Shown here one piece after another: positions 1 through 12,374 of a stretch of DNA of 64,000 bases; within the stretch, counting starts at the first letter, position 1, and each line of letters begins with the position of its first letter. The notes under the pieces were generated by a model. It saw nothing but the letters and a program-made list of their open reading frames with translations. It did no database searches and was not told the origin of the DNA. The stretch spans positions 3,844,001-3,908,000 of the forward strand of contig OX940871.1 in the NCBI GenBank assembly GCA_954871525.1, in the 5' to 3' direction. The stretch is from Parietaria judaica. Taxonomy: Eukaryota; Streptophyta; Magnoliopsida; Rosales; Urticaceae. A program made the position numbers and the translations under genes.

Positions 1-206
1 TCTTTTGGGAAAAAAAGGACGAAGACAGATATTATATATAATATTGTTATGTGCATTTTTCGTAACATATAAAAATTGGGCTCATTTTGACGAAAGTCAA
101 AGCCCATTGAGAAAGTCAAAGTCTGTCATGGTAAGTCAAGGCTCATCACCAACGCCAGAGGCCCGGGACCGAAGAACTAAGACATTGGCAAGGCCCGGGG
201 TCCAAA

Positions 207-290
207 AGGCGACAAGGTGACAAGACGACGAGGCGACAAGCCGACAAGGCGACGAGGCGACAAGCTGACAAGGCGACGAGCCGACAAGGC
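207..290. repeat. GACAAGGCGACGAG-type short tandem array
   Basis: Variants of GGCGACAAG and GGCGACGAG alternate for about 85 bp inside the Tat-like debris. The units are imperfect and no single long period is maintained. Confidence 0.7.
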
Positions 291-814
291 ACCTCGCCGG
301 AGCTTGGCAAGGGCATAACTTGCAGTTATTTTACACGACGAGAAGATCCGAGACTACGAAGATCTCCGGGAAATCCTTCGGATTTCCCTGGACACAACCT
401 ACGGACTCGCGGACAACCCGAAGACATCGAAGGCGAATCAAGAAGCACCGAAGACCCCTTTTGCAGGTAAGGGGCCCCGACAACCCCCCTGTTGTAGAGA
501 GAAATTCGCAGGGCCCCCTGGAGGTGCAATATTCAAGGAATTCAAAAGCCCCTAAGGTGCAATTACAGGAAATTGTTTTCCTATTAAATAGGAGCATTCG
601 CCCCTCATTTTCAAACACACCCACAACTTTCTCCAGAGCTTCTCTTTCTAGCTTTCTCTCTCTAGAAAACTCGTCTACTCTTACGGAGGAAAGGACTTGA
701 GTTAAGAGTTGAGATCGATCTAGAAGTAGAGTCTTAGGCCTGAGAAGAAAAGGTTGTTCGACGGGTCAGCTAAGGCATCCCTTCCTAGGTAGGTAACCAT
801 GCCACCACCTGCGA

Positions 815-1000
815 GGTCGACAGAGGAAGGAGCTTCCCTTTGTCGGGATAAGGCCCCTCGTAATACGAGGCCACCTACCCCGGCAAGGTCGACAAAGACA
901 GAGCTTTCCTTCGTCGGGACAAGGCCCCTCGTCATACGAGGCTACCTACCCCGACAAGGTCGACAAAGAAGCACACCTCGTCAGGTCAAGGCTCTCGTTG
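815..1000. repeat. About 71-bp minisatellite, 2-3 copies
   Basis: The motif AAGGTCGACA recurs at about 815, 887 and 958, each time followed by AGCTTTCCTT-like, GTCGGGA and AAGGCCCCTCGT blocks. The spacing is 71-72 bp and the last copy is partial. Tandem repeats of this kind are common in the untranslated parts of Tat elements. Confidence 0.7.
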
Positions 1001-1441
1001 TACTTCGCCAACATGAGGGATGTTCGACAGTGAGCTTGCCAGCACCAACGAGGTCAACGAAGAGCACATCACGCCGGTAATAACCAACCATCGGGCCAAG
1101 GGTCACCCCCGGGCCGCCAATAATGGCACTTCCGACGAGTAAAACCACATCGTCATTCACCCGCCGTTTATCACTAACCCCGAACTACGTGGTACCTGAT
1201 TCTCTTAAACTGAGATACGTAGGCAGCCTCGTCCAACCATAAGCGACGGGGCACGGGCCCATTCTACTCTTTTTTGTAGGTCCTCTCTCGCCATAGAAGC
1301 TCGCCAAGGAAGGAAAAGCACGGAGAATCATCAAGAATAGCTCGTAGCTACATCAAGACCGGAGTTCACCCTGACGAGGACATCGCCAAGACAAAGACTC
1401 CGCCCAGACGAGGAGCTTCACCGTGACCCGACTTCGCCGCC

Positions 1442-1512
1442 TGTTGTGGATTTTCTACGCAAGTATACGTATCGAAAACAAGTAATATAATGATAAGAAA
1501 AGTCGATCCCAC
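1442..1512 (-). repeat. Terminal remnant of the 3' LTR (Athila-like element)
   Basis: These 71 bp are identical to the end of the 1276-bp LTR at 2199-2269. The match stops abruptly where gag begins, which marks the deletion junction. The CCGCC duplication adjoins 1442. Confidence 0.85.
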
Positions 1513-1514
1513 CG

Positions 1515-2107
1515 AGTCTTGTTGCACAAACGAGGTAATGTCGCCTCTCATTCTAGCCGTTTTCGCTGGCGGGAAATACTTTGCTAGGAACTTCTTTGCC
1601 AATTCGTTCCAAGTAGTGATAGATCCTGCTGGTAGAGAGTTCAACCAACTATTAGCTTTGTCGCGAAGTGAAAACGGGAAGAGTCTCAACCGTATGGCGT
1701 CAGACGAAACTCCATTGAATTTGAAGGTGTCACAAATCTCCAAGAATAGCGTGATATGAGAATTTGGGTCATCATTCAACGACCCGCCAAATTGCACTGA
1801 ATTCTGGATCATCTGAAGAATTGCCGGCTTAAGCTCGAATGTGTTCGCTTCAATAGGTGGCCGTACAATGCTGGTTTGAATTACTCCCATCTGTGGAGCT
1901 GCATAATCTCGCAATGTCATATTCTGACGGTCGCCTTCGGTTGGTTCGCCCATTGTCAATGGTTGATTCTGAGCTTGTTGTCGTTCTTTCCTATTCTCTC
2001 GGCACGTCTTTTCAATCTCAAGATTAATAGGAAGAAGTTCCCCGCTCCTATTATTCCGATTATTCCGAATGCACGTACCTACTAACTTAAAAAGAAAAAT
2101 CAGAATT
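1515..2107 (-). pseudogene. Athila-type gag, N-terminal part only
   Basis: This is the capsid-region precursor of an Athila-like retrotransposon. The open frame runs from about 2107. No ATG is obvious near its start, and the first internal Met is at 1959. It contains blocks typical of plant gypsy gag, such as FLEICDTFKFNGVSSDAIRL, RLFPFSLRDKANSWL and SITTWNELAKKFLAKYFPP. After the residues DITSFVQQ the reading frame enters 3' LTR sequence at 1512. The C-terminal gag, zinc knuckle, protease and pol are absent, so no functional product is expected. Confidence 0.85.
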
Positions 2108-2174
2108 CAAACGAACGTTTAGATTAAGACTAAAATTGATTTTACTAATATTAACAAAAATAACGTAAAACAAT

Positions 2175-2192
2175 TCCCCGGCAACGGCGCCA
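2175..2192 (-). promoter_or_regulatory. tRNA-Asp-type primer-binding site of the Athila-like element
   Basis: On the minus strand the site reads TGGCGCCGTTGCCGGGGA, 6 bases after the LTR end. It is complementary to the 3' end of plant tRNA-Asp and typical of Athila-type elements. Confidence 0.85.
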
Positions 2193-2198
2193 AAAACT

Positions 2199-3474
2199 TG
2201 TTGTGGATTTTCTACGCAAGTATACGTATCGAAAACAAGTAATATAATGATAAGAAAAGTCGATCCCACGGAGAATTGTTACGATTAATTTGCTAAGTAC
2301 TAGTCTTTTGTCACCTTAATTTTATCTAAACAAATTTGAAATACGGTTAATTAAATTAACTAATAAAAAATAAAAACTAAAATTAAAAGCTTTGGACAAA
2401 TAGAGAAATATAGAATCACAATCAATCCTCAACACTTCACTCGATTATTCATATCATTCTTTCAATAATCAAATTGCTACAAGTTGTTAACCAAGACCCC
2501 TAATGCATCCAAAAGAACTCTTCCGATATTCAATTCGAGTTATCTTTCCTAATTAACTCACTATATTCCTATGTGAATTAAATTATGAACGATTCATTAA
2601 GCATGTGTTCTTAACGGGTTACACATGTTACATAGGTATATTCCTATCCTACATAAACTCGAGATTTCCATCATAGATCATGTGTTATTCTATCTACGGC
2701 TAAACACAAATTTCCTTTTCCCAAAGTTCCTAAGGTTTACCAAATCAATTTAATTGGTGATCAAGCAATCAAAAGCATTAAGCAAAGGATAGAATAAACA
2801 AACTTAAGCAATTGTCATTAATCAAAGAAACGATAATCCAAAACGAGCTACATGTGAGTTTCGATTGCAATTCTATGAACGGTTTAGCTCATGATGAATC
2901 TAGAGCATAAACAAATCACAAAGAGAAACATAATGGAGAAAGAAATTCAGCAAAAGAAGATGATACTAATGGAGAGAATCTCTGAAGCTCTTCGTCTCCA
3001 CCGTTCTTCTTCGCGAAACCCGATCTCCAATGGCATTCTTCGAGTTTCCTAGCCTCTTGTGATATTTATCTCTCTCAAAATTCGTCCCTTAATCCCTATT
3101 TATGATTCCCTTATATAGCCTCCTCATTAGGTTAAGATTCGGCTAAAAAATAACCCAATTCGCGAAACAATGGTGCTGGGGCACCGGAAAAGCTGTGCTG
3201 GGGCACAGGCTTAATTCTGAGGTTCTTGCTGGGGCACCGAAAAAGCTGTGCTACGGCACCAAGCTGCTGCCTGTATTCTTCAATTTTGGATTTTTGGGCA
3301 TGTAAAACTTCGTCCAAATGACTCGATTCATCTTGATCTTCAATTAAATCACAATCCACTCATGTAACTCCTAAAACAAAAACAAAAAACTAAAAGAAAC
3401 ACATTAAATGGCTCTTGGATAAACAAAACGCTAAGAGAAAGTACTCAAATTATCGGTATAAAACCGACTCATCA
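2199..3474 (-). repeat. 5' LTR of the Athila-like element
   Basis: This 1276-bp LTR begins TGATGAG and ends CCACAACA on the minus strand. Its last ~71 bp are identical to 1442-1512. Confidence 0.85.
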
Positions 3475-3479
3475 CCGCC

Positions 3480-5241
3480 ACCAAGGAAGTTCGTCGTGGA
3501 TCGCAACGACAGCCCGAGACTCGCCCAAGACCACAAAATTGCCTCCAGCTTTGACGATCATTAGTCAACCCGCGTTGACTCAGCATTCAATCATCCTTGT
3601 GTTCAGCGGGTCAATCTCGGGACCCGAACCTTGGATCCGACTCTAAGTTAAAGTCATTTTTATGCTTTAACAAATATAATATAAGATATGTCATCTAATA
3701 GTCTAGAATTAATAATCGTTATAAGTTATAACAATAACAACAACGGTAATCAATGTCCTAGTCGGAATTTTGATCTCGGGTGAACGTTCAAAATACAGTA
3801 GAACAGCGAATCGACCTTGAGTCGGTGAACATCCAAAACATGAAGGTGAGCGTTTATAACTATCAAGTTTCGCTAGCTTTTGTCATTGATACGCTCGTCC
3901 GCTGATAGTAATAAGAAAATTACCATAATCACCGGCGATATAATATGAGCCATATGTGTTTGTAAGGTTTTAATTAAACCTTACAACGCATATGTTAGTT
4001 ATTGTAAGTGTAACCATCGAATTGTTGGATATTCGAGGATTATTTTCAATCCCGAAGCAAAAATCTCGGGATATCTTTGAACAAAAAATCAAGAATAAAT
4101 ATGTGCATGAATCAAAATAAATATGTTTTGATACTTTACCACACTTTTAGTACTTTTGCCAACTGGTATTTTGTTTATTTTGTCAATTTTCCTCGGAGTG
4201 TGTGCGATCAGTTGTCTCGGATTCCAAATCAAAGCTCCATAAGGGTCAAGCCTCTGTTTTGTCCACAACGTTACTGAGGGAACGTCTGTTGATCGAAAAT
4301 CACATTGTCTGACATCTAGGTCTCTCTCGGTGATCATTGGATGGCGACTTTGTCGTGGCAAGGGGATGAGAAAGCCTCGACTTTTTCCTTGAGATTGATG
4401 ATGGGTTTTCTTCTCTCTTCATTAGGGTTATGTTGCATAAAATCATGCTAATTATGAATAGACTTAAGGTATTTACAGTCTATAGAATTTGGCTCATTAA
4501 ATGACCAAACTCATTAGGTCATTAATAATTAATTAATCATTTTACATAATTATCCTCACAATTATCCTTTGAGATCGAGTCGGCCCATAACCAATTTATT
4601 GTAGTCGTATCGGACCAAAAAACTTACTGGGCATAAATCCCGATTCGAACATTTTCTACACAGAATCAAAAAGAAAAAATATCTTGTTAGATACCGAACT
4701 TGAAGTCCTACAATTCTGGTTTCTGTTTTCTCTATCCAAAACATAAGATTAAGAATTTTCATACTCACATAGTGAAAATCTTGTGTAAGCGTTAAAAAAA
4801 TCAGCTACACAAAATTTCCACTTTAACTCTTGAGAGAAAGCTTCTAGAAAAATAGTCTTCATAGCAATTTGTAAAAAGTAACATTTGTATACTCTAATCA
4901 TAATCATGAGATTTAATTAACAGTCGTACCGATTGATCCGAAGAAAAAATAATCAACAATAATAAAATACAACAAATTACATTTTAACTTTTTTCCTCAA
5001 AAAACCACATGGAAGGTTTTTAGTTTTAATTCTTTTAATTTATAATTGATCAAATTTTTATAATTAATTTGTCTCATTATTGCTATTTTATGTTTTTTTT
5101 ATAGGGATTATTGTTATTTTATATTATACCCATCAATTATCATTTTAGTCCTGGGCATTTGATTGACACAAACAGTTATCGATTTTTAAAAATCTCCAAT
5201 TTACGTTTGGACCTTCCATTATCATTTTATCATTTTAGTCC
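3480..5241. other. Gene-free stretch: end of Tat-like debris, then AT-rich DNA
   Basis: The first ~170 bp continue the GC-richer retroelement debris broken by the Athila-like element. The remainder is AT-rich, with only short unsupported ORFs. The segment 5131-5160 (core ATTTTAGTCCTGGGCATT) also occurs at 27559-27588, just outside the other end of hAT1, so the hAT1 target was already locally repetitive. Confidence 0.5.
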
Positions 5242-5249
5242 ATAATTCA

Positions 5250-5450
5250 TAGGGGTGCAAATAAAATCCGGAAATGCGGGTTTTAATCCGCATCCGGACC
5301 GTAACCGTATTTTTAAAAAACCGTAACCGTATTAATCCGGTTTAAACCGGAACCGGTTTAATTAAAAAACCGCATCCGGAATAAAGCGGATCCGGGTCCC
5401 GGATTCAAAGAATAAAACACCCGGAACCCGGATAGTAGGTTCCTAAAACC
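5250..5450. repeat. Left terminal and subterminal repeats of hAT1
   Basis: The 11-bp TIR is followed by a dense run of CCGG, CCGGAA and AACCGG motifs in both orientations to about 5445. Repeated short subterminal motifs are the usual binding sites for hAT transposases. Confidence 0.75.
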
Positions 5451-5778
5451 CGCTTATTTAATGTATATCTAAAATATCTAGAATTTTTTACCCAAAAAAA
5501 TACCTTGTTATTTCTCTTATTTGTCTAGCCAGAATGATGTCGTTTTTTTAAGGAAAAATGATGTCGTTAAGGGTCCTGAATCCTGGTTATATCTCTAAAG
5601 TGGGGTTTATTTCTTTTGTTCTTTTCCTCTTTCTTTCTCACCGCGCTGCTCATCTCTCTCCTTGCCCATGCATTCCTCTCTCTCATCCTCGCGCCCTTCT
5701 CTCCTCTGAAAAAACTGTGGATACTAATGATAAGGTATTCAATCTTCAACGATTTTGCTCTGGTTCTTAAGATAAAAT

Positions 5779-5897
5779 TGTTGGCGTGGTTTCCCACCTC
5801 AATCAGTCAAGTGTGACTTGTGAGCGTATGATAATTTTGAATGAAGTAATTTGGTAGAACTCGATCTCTCGCGTTGCAAGCTCACGATTCACTCACG

Positions 5898-5931
<34 letters not shown>

Positions 5932-6646
5932 ATAAACGATATAAATGAGACGAGGGGTTTTTTATAGAGGTTTGTCCCAAAGCGGTAGTTAACTACTTCC
6001 TCTGTTAGTTTATTGCGACAGTGAACGTGGACGGACAGCTACAGGCAGCTAGATCGCGTCTGAGAATAGAAAAGAAGAGAGAAGGGGAGAAAGAATACAA
6101 TGAGATCTTAAGTGGACAAGAATGCCGGGTAGAATCTCTTCGGTGTATTCCCTCGAGGTTGTAAGTATGCGTGTGTTGATCTGAGCTTGAGCTTGGCATT
6201 TATAGGCTTCAATTCTTCCCGTTGGACTTCCAGGAATCGAGGGGTCTTCACTTCGTGCTGACCGGGTTGAATGGACAACCTTGCTACACGTGTCCCATGA
6301 CTTCGTTCTCGTCGTCGTGTTTGAATTATGCCCGTTGGAGGCTTGACTCTGTGCTCCTGGTCTTCCGTCTGAGTTTGAAATGGGATGCCGGGTAGAGAAT
6401 ATGACGACTCTACCCTCGTCTTTCTGGACTGTTGTCGAATGGATTTGGGCCTTAGAACTCATTGGGCCGAGTAGCCTGTATCCGTTGGTTTTTGGTCTGA
6501 TTGAGAGTCTCATTGGGCTTCTCAAATGGGCTTTTGCGAATACCAGTTTATTTCTTTAAAGCCTTTTATCATGGTTTGTAAATTTAATTAATTCACAACC
6601 TTAACACTTTATGTCATTTAAATAATGACGAATTTGTACATCAACA
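5779..6646 (-). repeat. 3' LTR of the Tat element
   Basis: This 868-bp LTR begins TGTTGATG and ends CCAACA on the minus strand. It is nearly identical to 21098-21978 apart from a shorter AT dinucleotide run near 5900-5925. Confidence 0.9.
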
Positions 6647-7439
6647 GTAAGCCCCCTACTATAAAAAATACGAAGTAAATTTTATAGTATTTACTCGATG
6701 AAATCATGTAAAATTCGTGCCGGATAGTATTAATTAAATTTGTGACTTTTGCCGCAAATCTGCATAATCCGAACAGGATTTTGGATAATTTCGATCAGAT
6801 GGACGGATAGGGTCTTGAAGCTGTAACCGTCGCTTTGAATTTTGGGCGGGAACAGTTACAACACGTGTCCCATTTTGCGGAGTTCGAAGGGAATAAACTC
6901 TTCACATTCTCCTGACACAGCTGTCGTGCTGATGTGTCGCCGGATAGCTCGCTGATCTCAACCGTAGGATGAGGTTTGTTGCGATTTTCGAGGAAACCCT
7001 AACCGTAGGATCAGTGACAATTTTCGAGTATAAATACTCGAGTGATTCGCATTAAATGGGCACGTCTCTTCAGCTTCAGCCCATCGCACGTCTTTCGAAG
7101 GTAACCCATTTCTCTTTCCTCTATATATACTCTGTGTGGCATTCGAATATCATTTTCGAATTTTAGAGAGAGAAAAGCTTTAAATTTTTAGAGAGAGAAG
7201 CTCTGCGTCCGCCATTGTTGAAGGTGTCATCAGGTTTTCTTCGTGTTTTAGAGATCCAGGTTCTTCACTTTTTCTTGAATCTTTTCTCTGTGAGTCTGTT
7301 TGAAAGTTTTTCTAGGTTTCTAGATATCGCTTTTTCGGTTTTTCTTGAATCTCTGCACACATCAGTTTTTGGGTAGCTTTTTTCTGGATTTTTTGTGCTC
7401 GTCTAGATAGTTTTCGGTTTTTTCTAGGATACTTATAGA
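6647..7439. promoter_or_regulatory. Tat 3' region: polypurine tract and putative antisense promoter
   Basis: At 6650-6662 the minus strand reads AGTAGGGGGCTTAC, a polypurine tract right before the 3' LTR. On the plus strand the same region lies upstream of the antisense ORF. It holds a TATA-like CTATATATAC at 7121-7130 and a T-rich leader to the ATG at 7440. Promoter function is inferred from position and the TATA motif only. Confidence 0.5.
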
Positions 7440-8426
7440 ATGGGCCCTAAAAAGACGGTCTTGAAATGGCAGACGGAGTTTCTGACTACAGATTCTCCTA
7501 AGTCAGTTCTAACACCTAAAGATCTGGTTAGGATCCGGGTAGAATATAAGATTCCCCAATCGATAGAGCTTAGGTTGCCGGGTCCGGATGAACATGCCGA
7601 CGAGTAGAACTCGGACGGCTGGATCTGTGTATACCAGAGGTTTTTTGAGTCCGGGGGGCTTAGATTTCCTATTCCTGAACTTATCCTTAGGTATCTTACT
7701 TACCTAGGGGTTTCTATCGGGCAGCTTAGCCCGAATTCTATCCGGATCTTGATGGCTTTGCTTGTCCGGTCCCATGAGTGTTTGTATTCGCTTACAATCT
7801 GGGACCTGTTGATGGGCTTGGTCATCAAGACCAATGGTCAGGCCAAGGGTAGGTTTTTTCTATCCGTCAAGGAGGGGGAGATCATAACCGGTCTTCCCAA
7901 GAAGGAGAGTGCTTGGACCCACAAGTATTTCTTCTTCATGGCCGGTCAGGAAACTCTTGGTTCTTGGCCGAGCTATATGAACGAATGGGTCCACGAGATA
8001 GGTGAGGTTCCGGGTTGGGTTTTTTCTTGTCTTTTCTATCCGGCTATTCTTGTGTGTTTGCTAATTTCTTTCTCTTTTCTGAGGTAGTTGAGGATCTTGA
8101 GAGGCCTAAGTCTCGCCCAATTACTGAGGAGTGGAAGGCTTTGAAGAAGAGGCTTTTTCCTTTCGGCCCGGAGTTGTGGTCGAACTTCACGAAGGAGAGG
8201 TTCGAGGCTACTGGGCTTTGGTGTGAGCCGGACGAGGAGGAGTTTCCGGGTATGATTTCTAAACCTGTGGTTTGGTTTTGTTTTGTATTATTTTTTTATT
8301 TTTAATTTTTCTAAGTGTGGATTTTTGACGTGCAGAAGATATGGACGCGCTACGTCCGAAGGGTCAGAGTCTTCGCCAGAGGCGGAGGCAGGAGGGTCAG
8401 ACCGGGGGTTCGGCCTCGGCTGGAGC

Positions 8427-8545
8427 TAGAGCTGCAACTCGCGACTCCAATCCCAGAATCGCGATGAGTCGCGATGTTCTGGTGGGAGTCGCGACGCATC
8501 GCGACGCGAGGCGTGGAGTCGCGACGAGTCGCGATTCCTGCGCGT
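8427..8545. repeat. Left end of hAT2: TIR plus TCGCGA subterminal repeats
   Basis: TCGCGA and its variants TCGCGAC and TCGCGATG occur about nine times in both orientations within 120 bp of the TIR. TCGCGA is self-complementary, as expected for a clustered transposase-binding site. Confidence 0.8.
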
Positions 8546-8817
8546 CGTCGCGATGGCAGCTGGTCGATCCGCGTGATGGGCGATCAACGGCTCTCGCTGA
8601 GCCACGTCAGCAATCCGTGGGAGGGGGAGAAAATGTGTTTCTTTGTGGCATTAATACTATGTTTTTACCCGAAATTAATTACTCAACCATAATTTTTACC
8701 CACTTTACTCGAATTCCAACCCAAAAATTTCAAATTTCAATATTTTTCACCCAACTTTATTCACCCACTTCACCCACCTCAATAATTATTCACCCACCCA
8801 ACTCTCTTCTCAAATCC

Positions 8818-8825
8818 TATAAATA
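8818..8825 (+). promoter_or_regulatory. TATA box of the hAT2 transposase
   Basis: TATAAATA lies 112 bp upstream of the transposase ATG at 8938, in a C- and T-rich leader. This is the expected position for a plant promoter. Confidence 0.6.
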
Positions 8826-8937
8826 CCACCTCTCCCACCCTCATTTCCTCACCAACAATCTTCCAACTCTCTCTCAAATTCTCTCAACTCTCTAAGTTTT
8901 TTCCCTCTAAAGCTCTCAAGTTCTCAAATTTTCCATT

Positions 8938-11884
8938 ATGTCTCGAAGAAGCGGTGGTAGTTCCGGGGGTCGTAGGGCGGCTAGGGATTTGGTTCCTGAT
9001 TTTAATGCCGGGGAGCAATCGCAACCTACGCCCGAGGGCTACATTCCCGTTGTAGAAACACTTCCCTCCCCACCAAATCCAAATTATCCGACGCACGTTC
9101 CGGCATCAATGGTCAACAGCAGCACGCTACGTCGATGTAGGGAGGCAGGAACCACCGATCCATTTTTTGAACTCTTGTTTCAAGGAGGACCTGCCGACGA
9201 CCGTATGGAGGGCCCATCTCAACCGCCGGAGGAACCGCCTCAAAGACGCAATCTTGCCGAAGAGGAGGGCCCACACCATTCCTCCGTTGTTGGCTCGTAC
9301 CACGATGGTTCTCCACTCTCGATCAACGAAACCGGCGAAGGCTCCGTCCAACGTCCTCGACGTGCTCGACGTCCGCGATCGGAAACGGGGTAATTATTTT
9401 AATTATTATTATTTTAATATTATTTTTATTATTATTATTTTAATTATTTTAGAATATATAATTAATTTGCCACGTCTCTTGAAAGTCTTAGTATGCTCTG
9501 TGGTTGCGGTTCCGACTGATCTTCCACATCAGAAACGAATTTCTTGAGATTTAATAATCATTTAATCATATTAATTTAATAAAACTTTAAATGGTTACTT
9601 AAATAAGTTAAAAAAAATTAAAAAATGTAATTTGTATGTGTGGTAATAATTATAAAGTTCTTATTGGATTACGGTGTCTTAGAAAGATTGGTTTTTAAAT
9701 AAGGTTTTCTTTGCAATCTCCTCCAAGCTAGCCTGGGAACCTCGGGGAGTTCTGTCTAGAAAAGCTTGGGCCTAAAGCGAGATCATAGCATCCTTTCTAG
9801 TCGATCTGGCCGTGGAACCTCGGGGAGTTCCGTCCAAAAGAGTTTGATAATTATTTTCACACATAAGAAATACCATTTTAATTTTGTTAACTTTTTTATT
9901 TAACTTTTAATTAAATCAATATGATGAATAATAAACTTTATGACATTTAAATTTGTGATTTTTCTTTTGTTTTAATAGAGTTAATCCTCATGGCTTGGCG
10001 TGGGGACGGCCAAACACGGCCCCGGTGTGGAAATTTTTTCATGAAGATCGGCACATCAACGAGCGAGGCGAGCGTGTTAAAAATGCCACATGCAAAAAGT
10101 GCGGGACAATTCTAGACGGAATGGGGGAGCGGGGAACCAGATACTTAAACCGACACGCTAATGTATGCTTCCCAACCGGGGAGCTCGATGAGGTAAACAC
10201 AGCACAGGTAAGTGCTCTTTCTGCTGTGAATTTACGGAAATGGACACTCGAATGGATTCTTTCTACGGGCGTTCCGCTGAGTTTTGTCGAAAATCCCAAC
10301 CATACACGATATATGCAAAGGATTAATCCGTCGTACCAGCAGTTTTCCCGTACCACTTATACCGGGGACATGGAAACCGCTTATGATTTGCAAAAAAACC
10401 TTTTAGTCGATTTTTTCAAAATGTCTAACATAAACGTTGCTTTTACCACCGACTTGTGGAGCGGTCCAAGTTTAAATGATTACATGAGTTTGACCGCCCA
10501 CTACGTCGACGATGAGTGGAATCCATGTCAACGACTTTTAAACTTATCGCCTTTTGAGTGTCGCCATACCGGAAAAAACATAGCCGAGAAATTATTTGAA
10601 TTATTTGGTGATTGGGGTTTACAAAATCGTGTTATTTCAATTACCTTAGATAATGCCTCAAGCAACAACGCCGCGATTATGATCTTGGAAAAATTGTTGC
10701 CCGCTTCTCCGTTTCGAAATATTTTACATCAACGGTGTGCTTGTCACATAATTAATTTAATTGCACGAACGGGCGAGGGACATATTGCACACCATGTTGA
10801 AAAATTATGCGGCATTGTTAATTGGATCCGGCATCCTCAGACCACCAATAGGTGGAGACGATTTTGTAAAGACCACAATCATAAAGCTAATAAGTTTGGT
10901 TTAGATAATAATACGCGATGGAACTCTACGTATTTAATGATTTCAGTTGTGTGTGGACAGAGGCTTCCTTTGGACCATTTCCTCGGACAGGAACTCCCTC
11001 CGGAGGCGCGGATCACGGAGGCGGAATGGGCTACCGCGAAGAAATTCCTCGCTTTCCTCAAACCTTTTTATGCTGTTACTTTAAATTTTTCTAACCAAAA
11101 TAAACCTTCTTTGAATCATGGTCTTTCGGGTCTTTATCAAATTTCGTGTGCTTTCAAAGAATTCCAAAACGACCCTATTATTTCGCCGCTTATTGAGTCT
11201 ATGGTTGCAAAATTCAAGTCGTATTGGGATCCACCCCCGTTTTCGTTTTGCTTCGGTGCTATTCTAGACCCTCATGTTTCGGATGCATATGGGCCAATGA
11301 TGATAGCGATCGGAGAAAACATAAGGGTGGATTATCGTAATTATGTTAATGTTGTTAACGAAGCTTTTTATGAATTGTACAGTGAATACAACAAACGGTT
11401 CCCTCAATTCAACTCACAGGAGGAGCAAAGGGCAGTGATGGCAAGCCCAACCAAGACGGGATACGACTTCAGCCGGAGACTCAAGCAACGGGTAAGTCGC
11501 GGGGAATCCACTACGCCGTTGGCGGGCGACACGGACGGCCAACCGACAGAATTGAAGCGCTACTACGGCCTGCTATTCGACGAAGACTCCGACGAGTTCG
11601 ATGTGATAAGGTGGTGGAAGATTCAACGGGACAGATTTCCGCTATTGGCAAGAATGGCGAGGGATATACTGTCCATCCCCATTTCCAGCGTTGCTTCGGA
11701 GAGCGTTTTTAGCACGGCTCAATATCTCATCAACGACCGGCGGGCGTCAACCACCAACACACACGTCGAGCAGATTGTGGTGTTGAATGATTTGTTGTTC
11801 AACCCCCCCGTGATTGCGGAACGCTCCGAGCCAAGCGATCTGGAGCTAATGACGGAAAGATTCAACGCAATGTTCCCCGAGTAA
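8938..11884 (+). CDS. hAT2 transposase (BED zinc finger, hAT family), two exons
   Basis: This is the cut-and-paste transposase of the surrounding element, acting on its TIRs in the nucleus. Exon 1 (8938-9389) is a low-complexity N-terminal part that ends in an Arg-rich block. The intron 9390-9978 has GT and AG borders, and exon 2 (9979-11884) continues in frame for about 785 residues in total. Exon 2 starts with a BED zinc finger (VWKFF, CKKCGT, H...C), then hAT core motifs TTDLWSG, TLDNASSNN and CACHIINLIA. It ends with the hAT dimerisation domain (DILSIPISSVASESVFS). No stop or frameshift is visible. The AT-rich intron shares short blocks with the hAT3 intron near 53 kb, so the two are related. 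Confidence 0.88.
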
Positions 11885-12374
11885 TGATGTGCTCTTTCCT
11901 CTCTTGGTTTTATGTCCCTAAGGAGGGTTTTACAAGAGAGGTTTTAGTGAGGCATCTTGTAATATTTACACTGAATATTTACAGCTCTCTTCCACCTTAT
12001 TGTAATATTCACAATGAATAATACAACTTCTTTTTTTAAATATCTCGTCTTATCGTATTTAATTATATATTTGTTGATTAAATTTGTTCAAATTATTAAT
12101 ATGTTACAAATTAATATTTATTAACATATGTTACAAATTAAAAACGAACATATAAATCAAACTTATTAATATGTTAAAAAATAATAATTATAACATATTT
12201 AAATATTAATTTTGAAATAAATTAATTACAAATAATTATTATAAATAATAAAAATATGTAAATATAGTTTTGAAATTATTGATAAAGTTTGATAATAAAA
12301 TTCGGGTAAAAACTAACTAAGTTTAACACTGGAAAAAACTAGATACATATGCCACAAAGTAGAAAAATCGAAGA

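Larger units (their letters stand above)
1..1441 (+). other. Debris of a Tat-like LTR retroelement (left part)
   Basis: No intact coding region is visible. The stretch holds a TATA-like CTATTAAATAGG near 581, a pyrimidine-rich leader after it, and two short tandem arrays. Near 1200-1220 it has a GATACGTAGGCAGCC-type motif that also occurs, in sense orientation, downstream of pol in the Tat element at 15.1 kb. That resemblance is why I call it Tat-like LTR or UTR debris. The same tract resumes at 3480 on the far side of the Athila-like insertion. The outer ends and target duplication are not in view. Confidence 0.35.
1442..3474 (-). mobile_element. Athila-like Ty3/gypsy element, internally deleted
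   Basis: The element lies on the minus strand and is flanked by the 5-bp target duplication CCGCC (1437-1441 and 3475-3479). In its own direction it has a 1276-bp 5' LTR, a primer-binding site, a leader and the start of gag. Gag then runs straight into the last ~71 bp of a 3' LTR. Protease, pol and most of the 3' LTR are gone. The intact duplication shows that the outer ends are the original integration ends, so the loss was internal. The gag sequence and the tRNA-Asp-type primer-binding site point to the Athila lineage. It sits inside older Tat-like debris. Confidence 0.88.

Noticed and set aside
4140..4440. Possible gene fragment near 4.2 kb
   Set aside because: Short ORFs on both strands only; no protein motif could be recognised.
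8341..8895. 184-residue plus-strand ORF across 8341-8895
   Set aside because: It fuses the aORF exon 3 start with the hAT2 left end and leader. The hAT2 border at 8427 cuts it.
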